NCBI GenBank assembly: GCA_900557555.1
Contig: USTH01000001.1
Location: forward strand, 4,479 to 68,478
Direction of reading: 5' to 3'
Origin: an uncultured Prevotellaceae bacterium
GTDB lineage: Bacteria; Bacteroidota; Bacteroidia; Bacteroidales; Bacteroidaceae
DNA length: 64,000 nt
Each line of letters opens with the position of its first letter. Positions within the stretch are counted from its first letter, which is position 1. Below the pieces are notes generated by a model that had not been told where the DNA came from, searched no databases, and worked only from the letters and a program-made list of their open reading frames with translations. Both the position numbers and the translations under genes were made by a program. This document shows positions 56,513 through 64,000 of the stretch, one piece after another.

Positions 56513-57427
56513 TCAGACCTTGACAACCAGCCCCTCCTGGGCGGCGATGGTGTCAGGAAAAACCTTACGCGCCTGTTCTACCAACACCGCCACGTCGTCC
56601 ACCGTGGCCGAATAGTGGCCTATCATCAACCTTTTCACACCTGCCAGTCTGGCAATCTCCGCAGCCTGACCCGCCGTAGAGTGACAGCGCAAACGTGCTT
56701 TTATCTCCGCACCGTCAGGATAGGTCGCTTCATGATAAAGGAGGTCCACCCCCTTGACCAACGATGCCAACGATGGCATAAACGAAGTGTCGGAACAATA
56801 GGCATAGGAACGGGGCGGAACTGCCGGCGTAACAAGCCGACCATTGGGGACTATTGTGCCGTCTTCGCAGACCCAGTCCTTACCCGCCTTTATTCCGGGC
56901 AGATAACATACGGGAATATTGTAGAAGTCTGTCATCTCCCTGTTGATATGGGGCAACGAGGGTTTCTCCCTGAACAGGAAACCGCAACACGGCATGCTGT
57001 GTCTGAGAGGCAGAGTCCACACTTCCATGGTGCGATCTTCGTAGACCATGGCATTCACAGTGGTATCAATGGCATGAAACACCACTTCAAACTCAAGTTT
57101 ATGGCAAAACAGCTCCATCTGCGCATTGAGCACATTTTGCAAACCGGCAGGGGCATACACGTGGAAAGCCTTGGTGCGCCCGAGCAGTCCGAAGGTGGAG
57201 ATGAGTCCCACCAGCCCAAGGCAATGGTCGCCGTGCAGATGAGAAACAAACACATTGCGCAGCGCCATGAACTTGATTTTTCTCAACCTCATCTGCAACT
57301 GCGTACCCTCACCGCAGTCCACGAGCGACAACTTGTCGCGCATGTTGACAACTTGGGCAGAGGGGTTGTGCCTCAATGTCGGAGTGGCGCTACCACAGCC
57401 CAATATTGTCACCTCAAACTTCTCCAT
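56513..57427 (-). CDS. rnz: Ribonuclease Z (tRNA 3'-processing endonuclease)
   Basis: 304 residues from the ATG at 57427, which begins MEKFEVTILGCGSATPTLRH as in RNase Z; an earlier start at 57481 adds a basic stretch without homology. The zinc motif is SHLHGDH (H63, H65, D67, H68). Further ligands lie in the CSDTSF and YHEATYPDG regions and in GHYSA near the end. The family's exosite arm is replaced in this size class by the short GIKAGKDW insert. It matures tRNA 3' ends. Confidence 0.95.
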   Translation of the reverse strand: MEKFEVTILGCGSATPTLRHNPSAQVVNMRDKLSLVDCGEGTQLQMRLRKIKFMALRNVFVSHLHGDHCLGLVGLISTFGLLGRTKAFHVYAPAGLQNVLNAQMELFCHKLEFEVVFHAIDTTVNAMVYEDRTMEVWTLPLRHSMPCCGFLFREKPSLPHINREMTDFYNIPVCYLPGIKAGKDWVCEDGTIVPNGRLVTPAVPPRSYAYCSDTSFMPSLASLVKGVDLLYHEATYPDGAEIKARLRCHSTAGQAAEIARLAGVKRLMIGHYSATVDDVAVLVEQARKVFPDTIAAQEGLVVKV

Positions 57428-57530
57428 ACTTATATATATTACTTTTCTCTTGCGATCCGCCAAGGGAGCAGAAAGTGCCATTTACCCTTGCCCGCATTGC
57501 CGACCAAAACTAAACCTTGACAAGCAAAGA

Positions 57531-57562
57531 GGTGGGGAGGGATTTCACGTTCCCTCCCCACC
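57531..57562 (-). terminator. Terminator of rpsA
   Basis: A 12-bp perfect stem (GGTGGGGAGGGA / TCCCTCCCCACC) with an 8-base loop, about 50 bases past the rpsA stop on the minus strand, followed by TCTTTGCTT. Confidence 0.85.
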
Positions 57563-57612
57563 CGGAATTGGATTATATCAGAATCCCTGTCTGCCTGCGA
57601 GGCAGTCTGGAA

Positions 57613-59397
57613 TTACTCTGCGCTGCTTTGTTCAGCAAGTTTTGCCTTGAGTTCTGCAAGAGCGTCATTGTCGGCAAGCGAAGTGGCAGCTGCCTGATTC
57701 TGTATTTCAGGAGTGTCGTTGCCTGACTTGCGCGGAGCTGAAGCCTTGCGCTGTTCGGCGCGCTGCTCATCTTCAAACACACGGCTGTGTGAGAGGATGA
57801 TTCTGCGGGTTACCTTGTTGAATTCAAGAACCTTGAATGGGAGCTTCTCGTTGAGCTGCGCCTTGGTTTTGTCTTCCTTGATGAGGTGCTTTGGAGTAGC
57901 GAAACCATCAATGCCATATTCAAGCTGAATTACATCACCATTGTCGTGCTCTTCAATGATAGTACCCTCATGGATTGAGCCTACAGTAAACACTGTTTCA
58001 AATACATCCCAAGGATTTTCCTCACACTGCTTGTGACCGAGGCTGAGACGACGGCTTTCCTTGTCGATTTCAAGAACCACAACATCGATGTCGGCACCAA
58101 TCTGGGTAACCTCCGACGGATGCTTAACCTTCTTTGTCCAAGAGAGGTCTGAAATGTGGATAAGACCATCTACGCCCTCCTCAAGTTCTACAAATACGCC
58201 GAAGTTGGTGAAGTTGCGCACCTTGGCAACATGCTTGCTGCCAACAGGATAATTCTCCTCGATATTCTGCCATGGATCCGGCTTGAGCTGCTTGATGCCG
58301 AGCGACATCTTGCGCTCTGTGCGGTCGAGTGTAAGTATTACGGCCTCAACCTCGTCGCCCACCTTCATGAAGTCTTGTGCAGAGCGGAGATGCAGACTCC
58401 AGCTCATCTCGCTCACGTGGATAAGACCCTCCACACTTGGAGCAACTTCTACAAATGCGCCGTAGTCGGTCATAACGACAACCTTACCCTTAATCTTGTC
58501 GCCAACCTTGAGGTTAGGATCAAGAGCATCCCATGGATGAGGAGTAAGTTGCTTCAAGCCAAGAGCAATTCTCTGCTTCTCCTGATCAAATTCAAGGATA
58601 ACAACGTTAATCTTCTGGTCGAGCTGAACGATGTCCTTAGGATCGCTCACGCGGCCCCAAGAGAGGTCTGTGATGTGGATGAGTCCGTCAACACCACCGA
58701 GGTCAACAAACACACCGTAAGAGGTGATGTTCTTAACTGTACCCTCAAGCACCTGACCCTTTTCGAGCTTAGAGATAATCTCCTTCTTCTGTGCTTCAAG
58801 CTCAGCCTCAACAAGAGCCTTGTGGCTGACAACGACATTCTTGTATTCCTGATTGATTTTGATAACAAGGAATTCCATTGTCTTTTCAACGAATACATCG
58901 TAATCACGAATTGGCTTCACGTCAATCTGGCTGCCCGGGAGGAATGCCTCAATGCCGAATACATCGACAATCATGCCGCCCTTGGTACGAGCCTTAACAA
59001 AGCCCTTGACGATTTCCTTGTTCTCAAAAGCCTGATTGACACGATCCCATCCTTGTTTTGCACGAGCCTTCTTGTGAGAAAGAATGAGCTGACCTTTCTT
59101 ATCTTCTTCCTTTTCGATATAAACCTCTACCTTGTCGCCAGGCTTGAGGTCTGGATTGTAACGGAATTCATTTGCAGAAATGACACCGTCTGACTTGTAG
59201 CCTATATCAACGAGCACCTCGCGCTTGTTGACAGAGATTACGGTTCCTTCAACCACCTCGTGGTTGTTGACCTGGCTAAGGGTCTTGCCGTAGGCTTCTT
59301 CAATCTCTTGCTTTTCTGTGTCTGCCACTGAAGCACCTTCTTCATAAGAGTCCCAGTTAAAGTCCTCTATTGGCATTACATCTTTTAAATTGTTCAT
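57613..59397 (-). CDS. rpsA: 30S ribosomal protein S1
   Basis: 594 residues with about six S1 RNA-binding repeats. Typical motifs appear again and again: VEGTVISVNKREVLVDIGYK, LEGTVKNITSYGVFVDLGGV with DGLIHITDLSWGR, VEVAPSVEGLIHVSEMSW, and VGSKHVAKVRNFTNFGVFVE. The size fits Bacteroidetes S1 proteins. It binds mRNA on the small subunit and helps translation initiation. A TAACTTTG -7 box lies at 59468-59461. Long opposite-strand frames here are shadows of the S1 repeats. Confidence 0.97.
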   Translation of the reverse strand: MNNLKDVMPIEDFNWDSYEEGASVADTEKQEIEEAYGKTLSQVNNHEVVEGTVISVNKREVLVDIGYKSDGVISANEFRYNPDLKPGDKVEVYIEKEEDKKGQLILSHKKARAKQGWDRVNQAFENKEIVKGFVKARTKGGMIVDVFGIEAFLPGSQIDVKPIRDYDVFVEKTMEFLVIKINQEYKNVVVSHKALVEAELEAQKKEIISKLEKGQVLEGTVKNITSYGVFVDLGGVDGLIHITDLSWGRVSDPKDIVQLDQKINVVILEFDQEKQRIALGLKQLTPHPWDALDPNLKVGDKIKGKVVVMTDYGAFVEVAPSVEGLIHVSEMSWSLHLRSAQDFMKVGDEVEAVILTLDRTERKMSLGIKQLKPDPWQNIEENYPVGSKHVAKVRNFTNFGVFVELEEGVDGLIHISDLSWTKKVKHPSEVTQIGADIDVVVLEIDKESRRLSLGHKQCEENPWDVFETVFTVGSIHEGTIIEEHDNGDVIQLEYGIDGFATPKHLIKEDKTKAQLNEKLPFKVLEFNKVTRRIILSHSRVFEDEQRAEQRKASAPRKSGNDTPEIQNQAAATSLADNDALAELKAKLAEQSSAE

Positions 59398-59460
59398 TAA
59401 AAAATAGTTAAAAAATAAATAAATTAGACTTTATGTTGATTATTGTGCAAAAATCGCTTG

Positions 59461-59468
59461 CAAAGTTA
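59461..59468 (-). promoter_or_regulatory. Promoter -7 box TAACTTTG for rpsA
   Basis: A minus-strand TAnnTTTG box 64 bases before the rpsA start, leaving an AT-rich 5' leader of roughly 50-60 bases. Confidence 0.45.
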
Positions 59469-59661
59469 AGCAAATAATCTCACAATCCACGCTTTACGTA
59501 AAGTTTTTTGCTCATCAGCGATAAAAAACACTTATACAAACACTTCATTTACACCTTATTTTATAATAACAGATATGTTCACACCTCAAACCGAGCAGAC
59601 ACGCAACACCTCCGCACTGCCCACAACACAAAGGGCGGCAAACACAAACACAACTGTCGCC

Positions 59662-59739
59662 TTTCGGCCGAAACGTTTCTGCATTTCGGCCGAAGTGGTG
59701 AAGCGTTTCGGCCGAAACGCCATCACGCACCGGCCGAAA
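59662..59739. repeat. R2 array: four palindromes with exact 22-bp period
   Basis: Cores start at 59662, 59684, 59706 and 59728. The first and third read TTTCGGCCGAAA, the second TTTCGGCCGAAG, the fourth has only the right part (CGGCCGAAA). Spacers are 10 unrelated bases. The array lies between the divergent rpsA and purT genes, 69 bases before the purT promoter. No other gene can be supported in 59398-59936. Confidence 0.85.
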
Positions 59740-59807
59740 GAGAACGTTTTGCACGTTCTTTGCGGTGGGGTGATAGTGTTTTTGCTTTCAATAAAACCGA
59801 AAACATC

Positions 59808-59838
59808 TTTGTTATGATGATGGTTTTATCTACCTTTG
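59808..59838 (+). promoter_or_regulatory. Promoter of purT
   Basis: TTTG at 59808-59811, a 19-base spacer and TACCTTTG at 59831-59838: an exact match to the Bacteroidetes -33/-7 pattern, about 100 bases before the purT start. Confidence 0.75.
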
Positions 59839-59936
59839 CAAAGGATAGGGCGCCCCGGGCAACCGGAAGTTGCTTTCTTCATGACTGCGCCTGCGCACCT
59901 GCCAGTCATCCGTAAAAACAGACTAACACTAATAAA

Positions 59937-61100
59937 ATGAAAAAGATTCTTCTTTTAGGCTCAGGTGAGCTGGGCAAGGAATTTGTTATTGCCGCCCAGC
60001 GGTTAGGCCAACACGTTATTGCCTGCGACAGCTACGCCGGCGCACCGGCCATGCAGGTGGCCGATGAATGCGAGGTATTCTCCATGCTCGACGGTGAGGC
60101 GCTCGAAACCGTCGTACGCAAGCATAAGCCCGACATCATCGTGCCCGAAATCGAAGCCATACGCACTGAAAAGCTCTACGACTTTGAGAAAGAAGGCATA
60201 CAGGTGACCCCCTCTGCACGTGCGGTCAACTTTACCATGAACCGCAAGGCCATACGCGACCTTGCCGCCAAAGACCTCGGACTTAAGACGGCCCACTACT
60301 ACTACGCCAAGACCTTTGAGGAACTCAAGGCCGGAGCAGACAAAGTGGGATTTCCCTGCATCGTAAAACCGCTGATGTCATCGTCAGGCAAGGGCCAGAG
60401 CCTTGTCAGGGGCAACGATGACCTACAGCATGCGTGGGAATACGGCATGAGCGGCAGCCGCGGCGATGTCAAGGAGCTCATCATTGAGGAATTCATCGAC
60501 TTTGACTATGAAATAACACTCCTCACCGTGACACAGAAGAACGGCCCCACCCTCTTCTGCGCCCCAATCGGACACGTGCAGAAAGGCGGTGACTACCGCG
60601 AAAGCTTCCAACCCATAGCGATGAAAGAGGAACACCTCAAGGAGGCGCAACGCATGGCTGCCGCCGTGACGGAGGCTCTCACAGGTGCCGGCATCTGGGG
60701 TGTGGAATTCTTCATCAGCAACAAAGGCGGTGTATACTTCAGCGAACTCTCTCCACGCCCTCACGACACCGGCATGGTGACGCTTGCCGGCACACAGAAC
60801 TTCAACGAGTTTGAACTTCACTGCCGCGCCGTGCTCGGCCTGCCCATCCCATGCATCAAACAACTGCGCATAGGTGCCAGTGCGGTCATACTGTCTGGCA
60901 TTGCCAGTCAGAACCAGCCAGAATATACCGGCCTGGAAAAGACCTGCGAGGAGGATGCCGACATACGCATCTTCGGCAAGCCCACCACACGCCTCAACAG
61001 GCGAATGGGCGTGGTGGTGTGCAACGGACCGCTCGACGGCAACCTCAACGCCCTGCGTGAAAAGGCCAAGAGACTGGCATCATACGTTGAAGTGAAATAA
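59937..61100 (+). CDS. purT: Formate-dependent phosphoribosylglycinamide formyltransferase
   Basis: 387 residues, close to the E. coli PurT length. An ATP-grasp enzyme that makes formyl-GAR from GAR, formate and ATP in purine synthesis. It begins with [20 protein letters not shown], then [10 protein letters not shown], the glycine-rich loop [12 protein letters not shown], and the metal-binding WGVEFFISN and [15 protein letters not shown] segments. It has its own well-formed promoter. A fragment of R1 follows before the fic gene. Confidence 0.96.
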   Translation: MKKILLLGSGELGKEFVIAAQRLGQHVIACDSYAGAPAMQVADECEVFSMLDGEALETVVRKHKPDIIVPEIEAIRTEKLYDFEKEGIQVTPSARAVNFTMNRKAIRDLAAKDLGLKTAHYYYAKTFEELKAGADKVGFPCIVKPLMSSSGKGQSLVRGNDDLQHAWEYGMSGSRGDVKELIIEEFIDFDYEITLLTVTQKNGPTLFCAPIGHVQKGGDYRESFQPIAMKEEHLKEAQRMAAAVTEALTGAGIWGVEFFISNKGGVYFSELSPRPHDTGMVTLAGTQNFNEFELHCRAVLGLPIPCIKQLRIGASAVILSGIASQNQPEYTGLEKTCEEDADIRIFGKPTTRLNRRMGVVVCNGPLDGNLNALREKAKRLASYVEVK

Positions 61101-61119
61101 TCCCTTACTATTCTTTTAT

Positions 61120-61145
61120 AAAACCCAACTCGGCCATTAGGCTAT
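61120..61145. repeat. R1 repeat, single-end fragment
   Basis: AAACCCAACTCGGCCATTAG matches one R1 terminus; the remaining sequence up to the fic start is too short and diverged to assign. It lies 20 bases after the purT stop. Confidence 0.6.
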
Positions 61146-61168
61146 CAAGCAATGACCATAAAGATGAC

Positions 61169-61960
61169 ATGACATTTGAAGAGGATATTGACAAATACGA
61201 AGCCTTGAGGCAGAAGTATCAGGCACAAATCATAGAGCACATGGACAATGGAGAATATATCCGCTACAATGAGATATTATTCTCAACACATTCATGTGCT
61301 ATAGAAGGCAACTCCTTTTCAGTGGATGACACACGCGAATTAAAAGAAAAAGGACTGGGTATGATTCCTGCCGGGAAAACCCTTTTTGAGGCTTTTGAGA
61401 TGCTCGACCACTTCAACGCATTTGAATATGTTGTGCAAAACACGCAACACCCATTAGACGAAGCCTTCTTAAAAGAAACCAACCGCAGAGCGACCTGCCA
61501 CACACTTACATACCGGTCTCCCGACGGCGTGCCAGGCGAGTACACCACCACAGACATGGCCGCCGGAGATACGGTATTTGGCGACCACGAGGAGCTCATT
61601 AAAAGAGTTCCCAAACTGCTGTCGTCCACCGAAAACGCCATTCGCACAGCATCTGTTCACCCAATGATACTTGCCGCCCGCTTCCATGGCTTCTTTGAAT
61701 ATCTCCATCCCTTCAGAGACGGAAATGGCAGAACCGGACGACTCGTCAGCAATTATATTCTATTGCGAATGAATCAGCCCATACTCATCATTCCGTCCAA
61801 CTTCAGACAAGAGTATATTTCCAACTTGCGAATGATACGAACAGAGGGCACCGATGAACATCTTATCCACTTCTTTTTTAAAATGGCAATGCTTAGGATG
61901 GAGGATGAGTTAAAACAAAAGAAAGAAAACACCAGAAGGTTCAAGACTTTCGTCTTTTAA
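61169..61960 (+). CDS. Fic family protein (AMP-transferase type)
   Basis: 263 residues. The catalytic Fic motif is complete, H180-PFRDGNGRTG-R191. An N-terminal inhibitory helix motif is also present, S42-x3-E46-G47-N (SCAIEGN), which makes it a self-inhibited class II Fic protein. Members attach AMP (sometimes other nucleotides) to target-protein hydroxyls; targets are not predictable. Its TAA stop at 61958-61960 lies within the terminal repeat of the next R1 element. Confidence 0.93.
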   Translation: MTFEEDIDKYEALRQKYQAQIIEHMDNGEYIRYNEILFSTHSCAIEGNSFSVDDTRELKEKGLGMIPAGKTLFEAFEMLDHFNAFEYVVQNTQHPLDEAFLKETNRRATCHTLTYRSPDGVPGEYTTTDMAAGDTVFGDHEELIKRVPKLLSSTENAIRTASVHPMILAARFHGFFEYLHPFRDGNGRTGRLVSNYILLRMNQPILIIPSNFRQEYISNLRMIRTEGTDEHLIHFFFKMAMLRMEDELKQKKENTRRFKTFVF

Positions 61961-62148
61961 CCCAACTCGGGCGTTAGGGCTTATTGTATTCTGTTTTTTC
62001 AGGAGAGCAGATGTTACTTGTCGTTTTAGGGAATAATAGCGGGCTATTTTGAGCTAAAAACAAGCATCTGTTGCCTTATAAAAGCAAAAGGCAATAAGAA
62101 GTAATAAAAAAGATGTCATTTACGACCTAATGACCGACTTGGGTTTAA
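61957..62148 (+). repeat. R1 repeat, full-length copy
   Basis: 192 bp bounded by TTTAACCCAACTCGG and ACTTGGGTTTAA, with interior blocks AGGAGAGCAGATGTTA, AATAATAGCGGGCTATT and CTTATAAAAGCAAAAGGCAA shared with the other full copies. It begins inside the fic stop codon and ends 69 bases before the next full copy. Confidence 0.88.
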
Positions 62149-62178
62149 CAAAGTTCACAAAGTTGTGGACCACAGCCT

Positions 62179-62209
62179 TGTGAACTAATTCTTTTTTCAT
62201 TACCTTTGC
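62179..62209 (+). promoter_or_regulatory. Promoter candidate for the P-loop ATPase gene
   Basis: TTGTG at 62179-62183, an 18-base gap and TACCTTTG at 62202-62209. It lies between two R1 elements, so its transcript would start just before the second one and carry that element in its 5' leader. Confidence 0.65.
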
Positions 62210-62217
62210 AATCTAAT

Positions 62218-62407
62218 TAAACACAATTTAGTCGTTAGGACCTATTGTATTTTGATTTTTTGGGAGAGCAGATGTCGCCTGCTGTTTTTGTGAGTAATAG
62301 CGGGCTATTTCGAGCAAAAAGCCGGCGTCAGATGCCTTATAAAAACAAAAGACAATAAGAAGTAATAAAAAGATGCTATTTACGGTCTAATGACCGATTT
62401 GGGTTAA
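62218..62407 (+). repeat. R1 repeat, full-length copy in a probable 5' UTR
   Basis: 190 bp with termini AAACACAATTTAGTCGTTAG (diverged) and CTAATGACCGATTTGGGTTA, and the central AATAGC-GG-GCTATT hairpin. It lies between the promoter candidate at 62179-62209 and the ATPase start at 62424; the ribosome site AAGGAG (62410-62415) begins just after its right end. Confidence 0.88.
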
Positions 62408-62423
62408 ATAAGGAGTAAAGATT

Positions 62424-63548
62424 ATGGAGAAAGCTTTTGTATATGGCATGTCGGTCGGTGGTAATAACTTTACAGATCGAATTGAAGAAACCAAGCGTAT
62501 CAAACTTGACTTTGAAAATGGCGTTAATGTTATTCTAATATCTCCAAGACGCATGGGTAAGACCTCTCTTATAAAAAAGGTGATTTCCGAGATTGACGAC
62601 CCTACGCTAAAAATCGTCTATATGGACATATATGACTGCAGAAGTGAATATGATTTCTATAACCGATTTGCCGAAACAATCATGAAGTCCACAGGCAACC
62701 ATTTGAAGCAAATAATGGAGAACATCAAGCGTTTTTTGGTTAGAATCTCGCCCAAAATTTCATTTAGCCCAGAACCTAACTCTGAGTTTTCTGTATCATT
62801 GGGGATAACACCTAAGGATTATTCTCCAGAGGAAATTTTGAATCTTCCTGAATGTATTGCCAAGGAACAGGGCGTTCGCATTGTAGTATGTATTGACGAG
62901 TTTCAGCAGATAGGTGAGTTCACAGACTCGCTGACTATACAAAAACGTCTACGCGGTGTTTGGCAGCATCATCAAAATGTGTCTTATTGCTTCTTTGGCA
63001 GTAAGAAGCATCTGATGGAAAATATTTTCCAAAGTCGTCGTATGCCTTTTTATCAGTTTGGGGAGATGCTGCATCTAAAGTGTATTCCTACGGAATATTG
63101 GGTCCCCTTCATCTGTTCTCGATTTGAGAAGTACGGCAAGAAGATAACAGAAGAGTATGCCGGCAGAATATGCCAAGTGGTAAAGAACTACTCATCTTAT
63201 GTGCAGCAACTTGCATGGAACGTTATGGCAGAAACAGAAAAAGAAGTAAACGAGGAGAGTTTTGAAGAAGGCTTGAAGGCTCTGTTGGAGCAAAACAGCA
63301 GTCTCTTTATACAACAGACAGAGGGGCTTACGACCTATCAGCTCAACTTCATTCGTCTTTTGTGCAAAGGTGTACATTCAGGATTTACCACTCAAACGGT
63401 TTCTGAAATCTATCCTTTGGGCAGTAAGTCAAATATAGACCGTATAAAGAAAAGTTTGGTTGACAAAGAGATTGTCACCATTGAGAAAGATGGTATATTC
63501 CTTGCTGATAGTGTATTTGAACTTTGGTTTAAAAAAGAAATGATGTAG
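62424..63548 (+). CDS. Archaeal-type P-loop ATPase (AAA family)
   Basis: 374 residues. Walker A is SPRRMGKTSL (residues 40-49), Walker B is VVCIDEFQQ (D158, E159). The order P-loop, MDIYDCRSEYDF sensor-like segment, Walker B, YCFFGSKKHLM and a C-terminal winged-helix-like region (FTTQTVSEIYPLG, LVDKEIVTIEKDGIFLAD) fits the PF01637-type STAND ATPases of unknown role, some linked to mobile elements and defence. AT-rich DNA and the R1 copies around it suggest a recently acquired or fast-changing segment. Function unassigned. Confidence 0.85.
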   Translation: MEKAFVYGMSVGGNNFTDRIEETKRIKLDFENGVNVILISPRRMGKTSLIKKVISEIDDPTLKIVYMDIYDCRSEYDFYNRFAETIMKSTGNHLKQIMENIKRFLVRISPKISFSPEPNSEFSVSLGITPKDYSPEEILNLPECIAKEQGVRIVVCIDEFQQIGEFTDSLTIQKRLRGVWQHHQNVSYCFFGSKKHLMENIFQSRRMPFYQFGEMLHLKCIPTEYWVPFICSRFEKYGKKITEEYAGRICQVVKNYSSYVQQLAWNVMAETEKEVNEESFEEGLKALLEQNSSLFIQQTEGLTTYQLNFIRLLCKGVHSGFTTQTVSEIYPLGSKSNIDRIKKSLVDKEIVTIEKDGIFLADSVFELWFKKEMM

Positions 63549-64000
63549 TCTATAGCCGACACTATGGTTTACCATTCGCCAGTTTAATAACTATCATTAA
63601 TCAATTTATTGGCCAAAAGACTGAAAATATGAACGAGTATAAAACAATAGGCTCTCTTTTGAAGAAAACGCAAAACTGACAGCCACGATTACGATAAAAG
63701 TTGCCACGTAATTCGGTCCCTCCTTGAGGACTTTTATCTCAAACTCTGTACTGAATTTGCTTGTTTTAGCTGTTGACACGACTAAAAAATGCCACTATTG
63801 GCGTATTTTAGCCGCGATTATTTGATTGATTAAACAAATCTTATTATCTGTTTTGTAAAAAAATATATAACCATGAGCAAAGACAGTCATTTTACCAGAC
63901 AGTTCCCTTTGCCAGAATGGCAAACAAGTTGAGATAATAACAAAGGAGCGTCAGTTACCGCATTTACCTTGAATTTAGATGTCTGTAGCAAGGTGTTGTT
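63549..64000. other. Gene-poor end of the window
   Basis: No gene can be supported. It holds an imperfect inverted repeat (CTAAAAAATGCC / GGCGTATTTTAG, 63781-63812). A short frame at 63874-63933 reads MSKDSHFTRQFPLPEWQTS and then stops; its start recalls the N-termini of some Bacteroidetes transposases, but 19 residues are too few to assign. The sequence is AT-rich. Confidence 0.5.

Noticed and set aside
56234..57520. A 428-codon plus-strand gene crossing R1 and rnz
   Set aside because: It runs across an R1 repeat and antisense to rnz, and its composition is that of a shadow frame.
58156..59193. A 345-codon gene antisense to rpsA
   Set aside because: Its repeated Leu/Asn/His-rich segments mirror the S1 repeats on the other strand. 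No start signals or homology can be seen.
63874..63933. Start of an IS transposase gene
   Set aside because: Only 19 codons before a stop. The likeness to transposase N-termini is too short to support, and no inverted ends were found.

Overview
The window reads as chromosomal DNA of a Bacteroidales bacterium, most likely a Prevotella-like (Prevotellaceae) species. Pointers are a BamA / OmpH / OmpH / isoprenyl transferase / DUF6089-like / DUF6242-like block, type IX secretion (T9SS) style C-termini, BspA-like proteins, many SPII lipoproteins, an S1 protein of about 594 residues, GH31 enzymes with dockerin modules, and TAnnTTTG promoter -7 boxes. No rRNA, tRNA, CRISPR array or intact insertion sequence was found.

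Layout. 1-6709: the distal half of the complex I operon (end of nuoH, then nuoI-J-K-L-M-N), closed by a strong bidirectional hairpin. 6930-13576: an accessory island holding a duplicated minus-strand cassette: a leader-like Gly/Ser-rich protein, a two-domain lipoprotein, and a glycosyltransferase with a LanC-like tail. The second copy is broken by a homopolymer frameshift, an in-frame stop and loss of almost the whole glycosyltransferase gene. 13747-16221: a BspA/LRR surface protein. 16373-22414: a GT9 glycosyltransferase and an LpxL-like acyltransferase (LPS assembly), then a secreted tricorn-type protease and an exported endonuclease/exonuclease/phosphatase protein. 22889-30070: metabolic genes (threonine dehydrogenase-like SDR, O-acetylhomoserine sulfhydrylase-like enzyme, zinc alcohol dehydrogenase), envelope proteins and a LysO exporter split into two overlapping genes.

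30225-36848: envelope biogenesis block (DUF6242-like lipoprotein, DUF6089-like barrel, uppS, bamA, two ompH/skp). 37280-47053: apt, two GH31 glycosidases (one with FN3, F5/8C, dockerin and cohesin-like modules), a GT2-hexapeptide acyltransferase fusion and a small secreted protein. 47358-59397: mazG, valS, secreted lipocalin-like proteins, an ECF sigma operon, a flippase-like membrane protein, rnz and rpsA. 59937-63548: purT, a Fic protein and an archaeal-type P-loop ATPase.

Two intergenic repeat families run through the window. Family R1 is an element of about 190 bp with terminal inverted repeats starting AACCCAAATCGGTCATTAGG and a long self-complementary interior. Ten full, deleted or fragmentary copies are visible, often touching stop codons and once lying in a probable 5' UTR. 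Family R2 consists of arrays of the palindrome TTTCGGCCGAAA repeated with an exact 22-bp period (two arrays of four units, plus a related pair 44 bp apart). The strongest candidates for something undescribed are the duplicated leader-protein / lipoprotein / GT-LanC cassette and these two repeat families.
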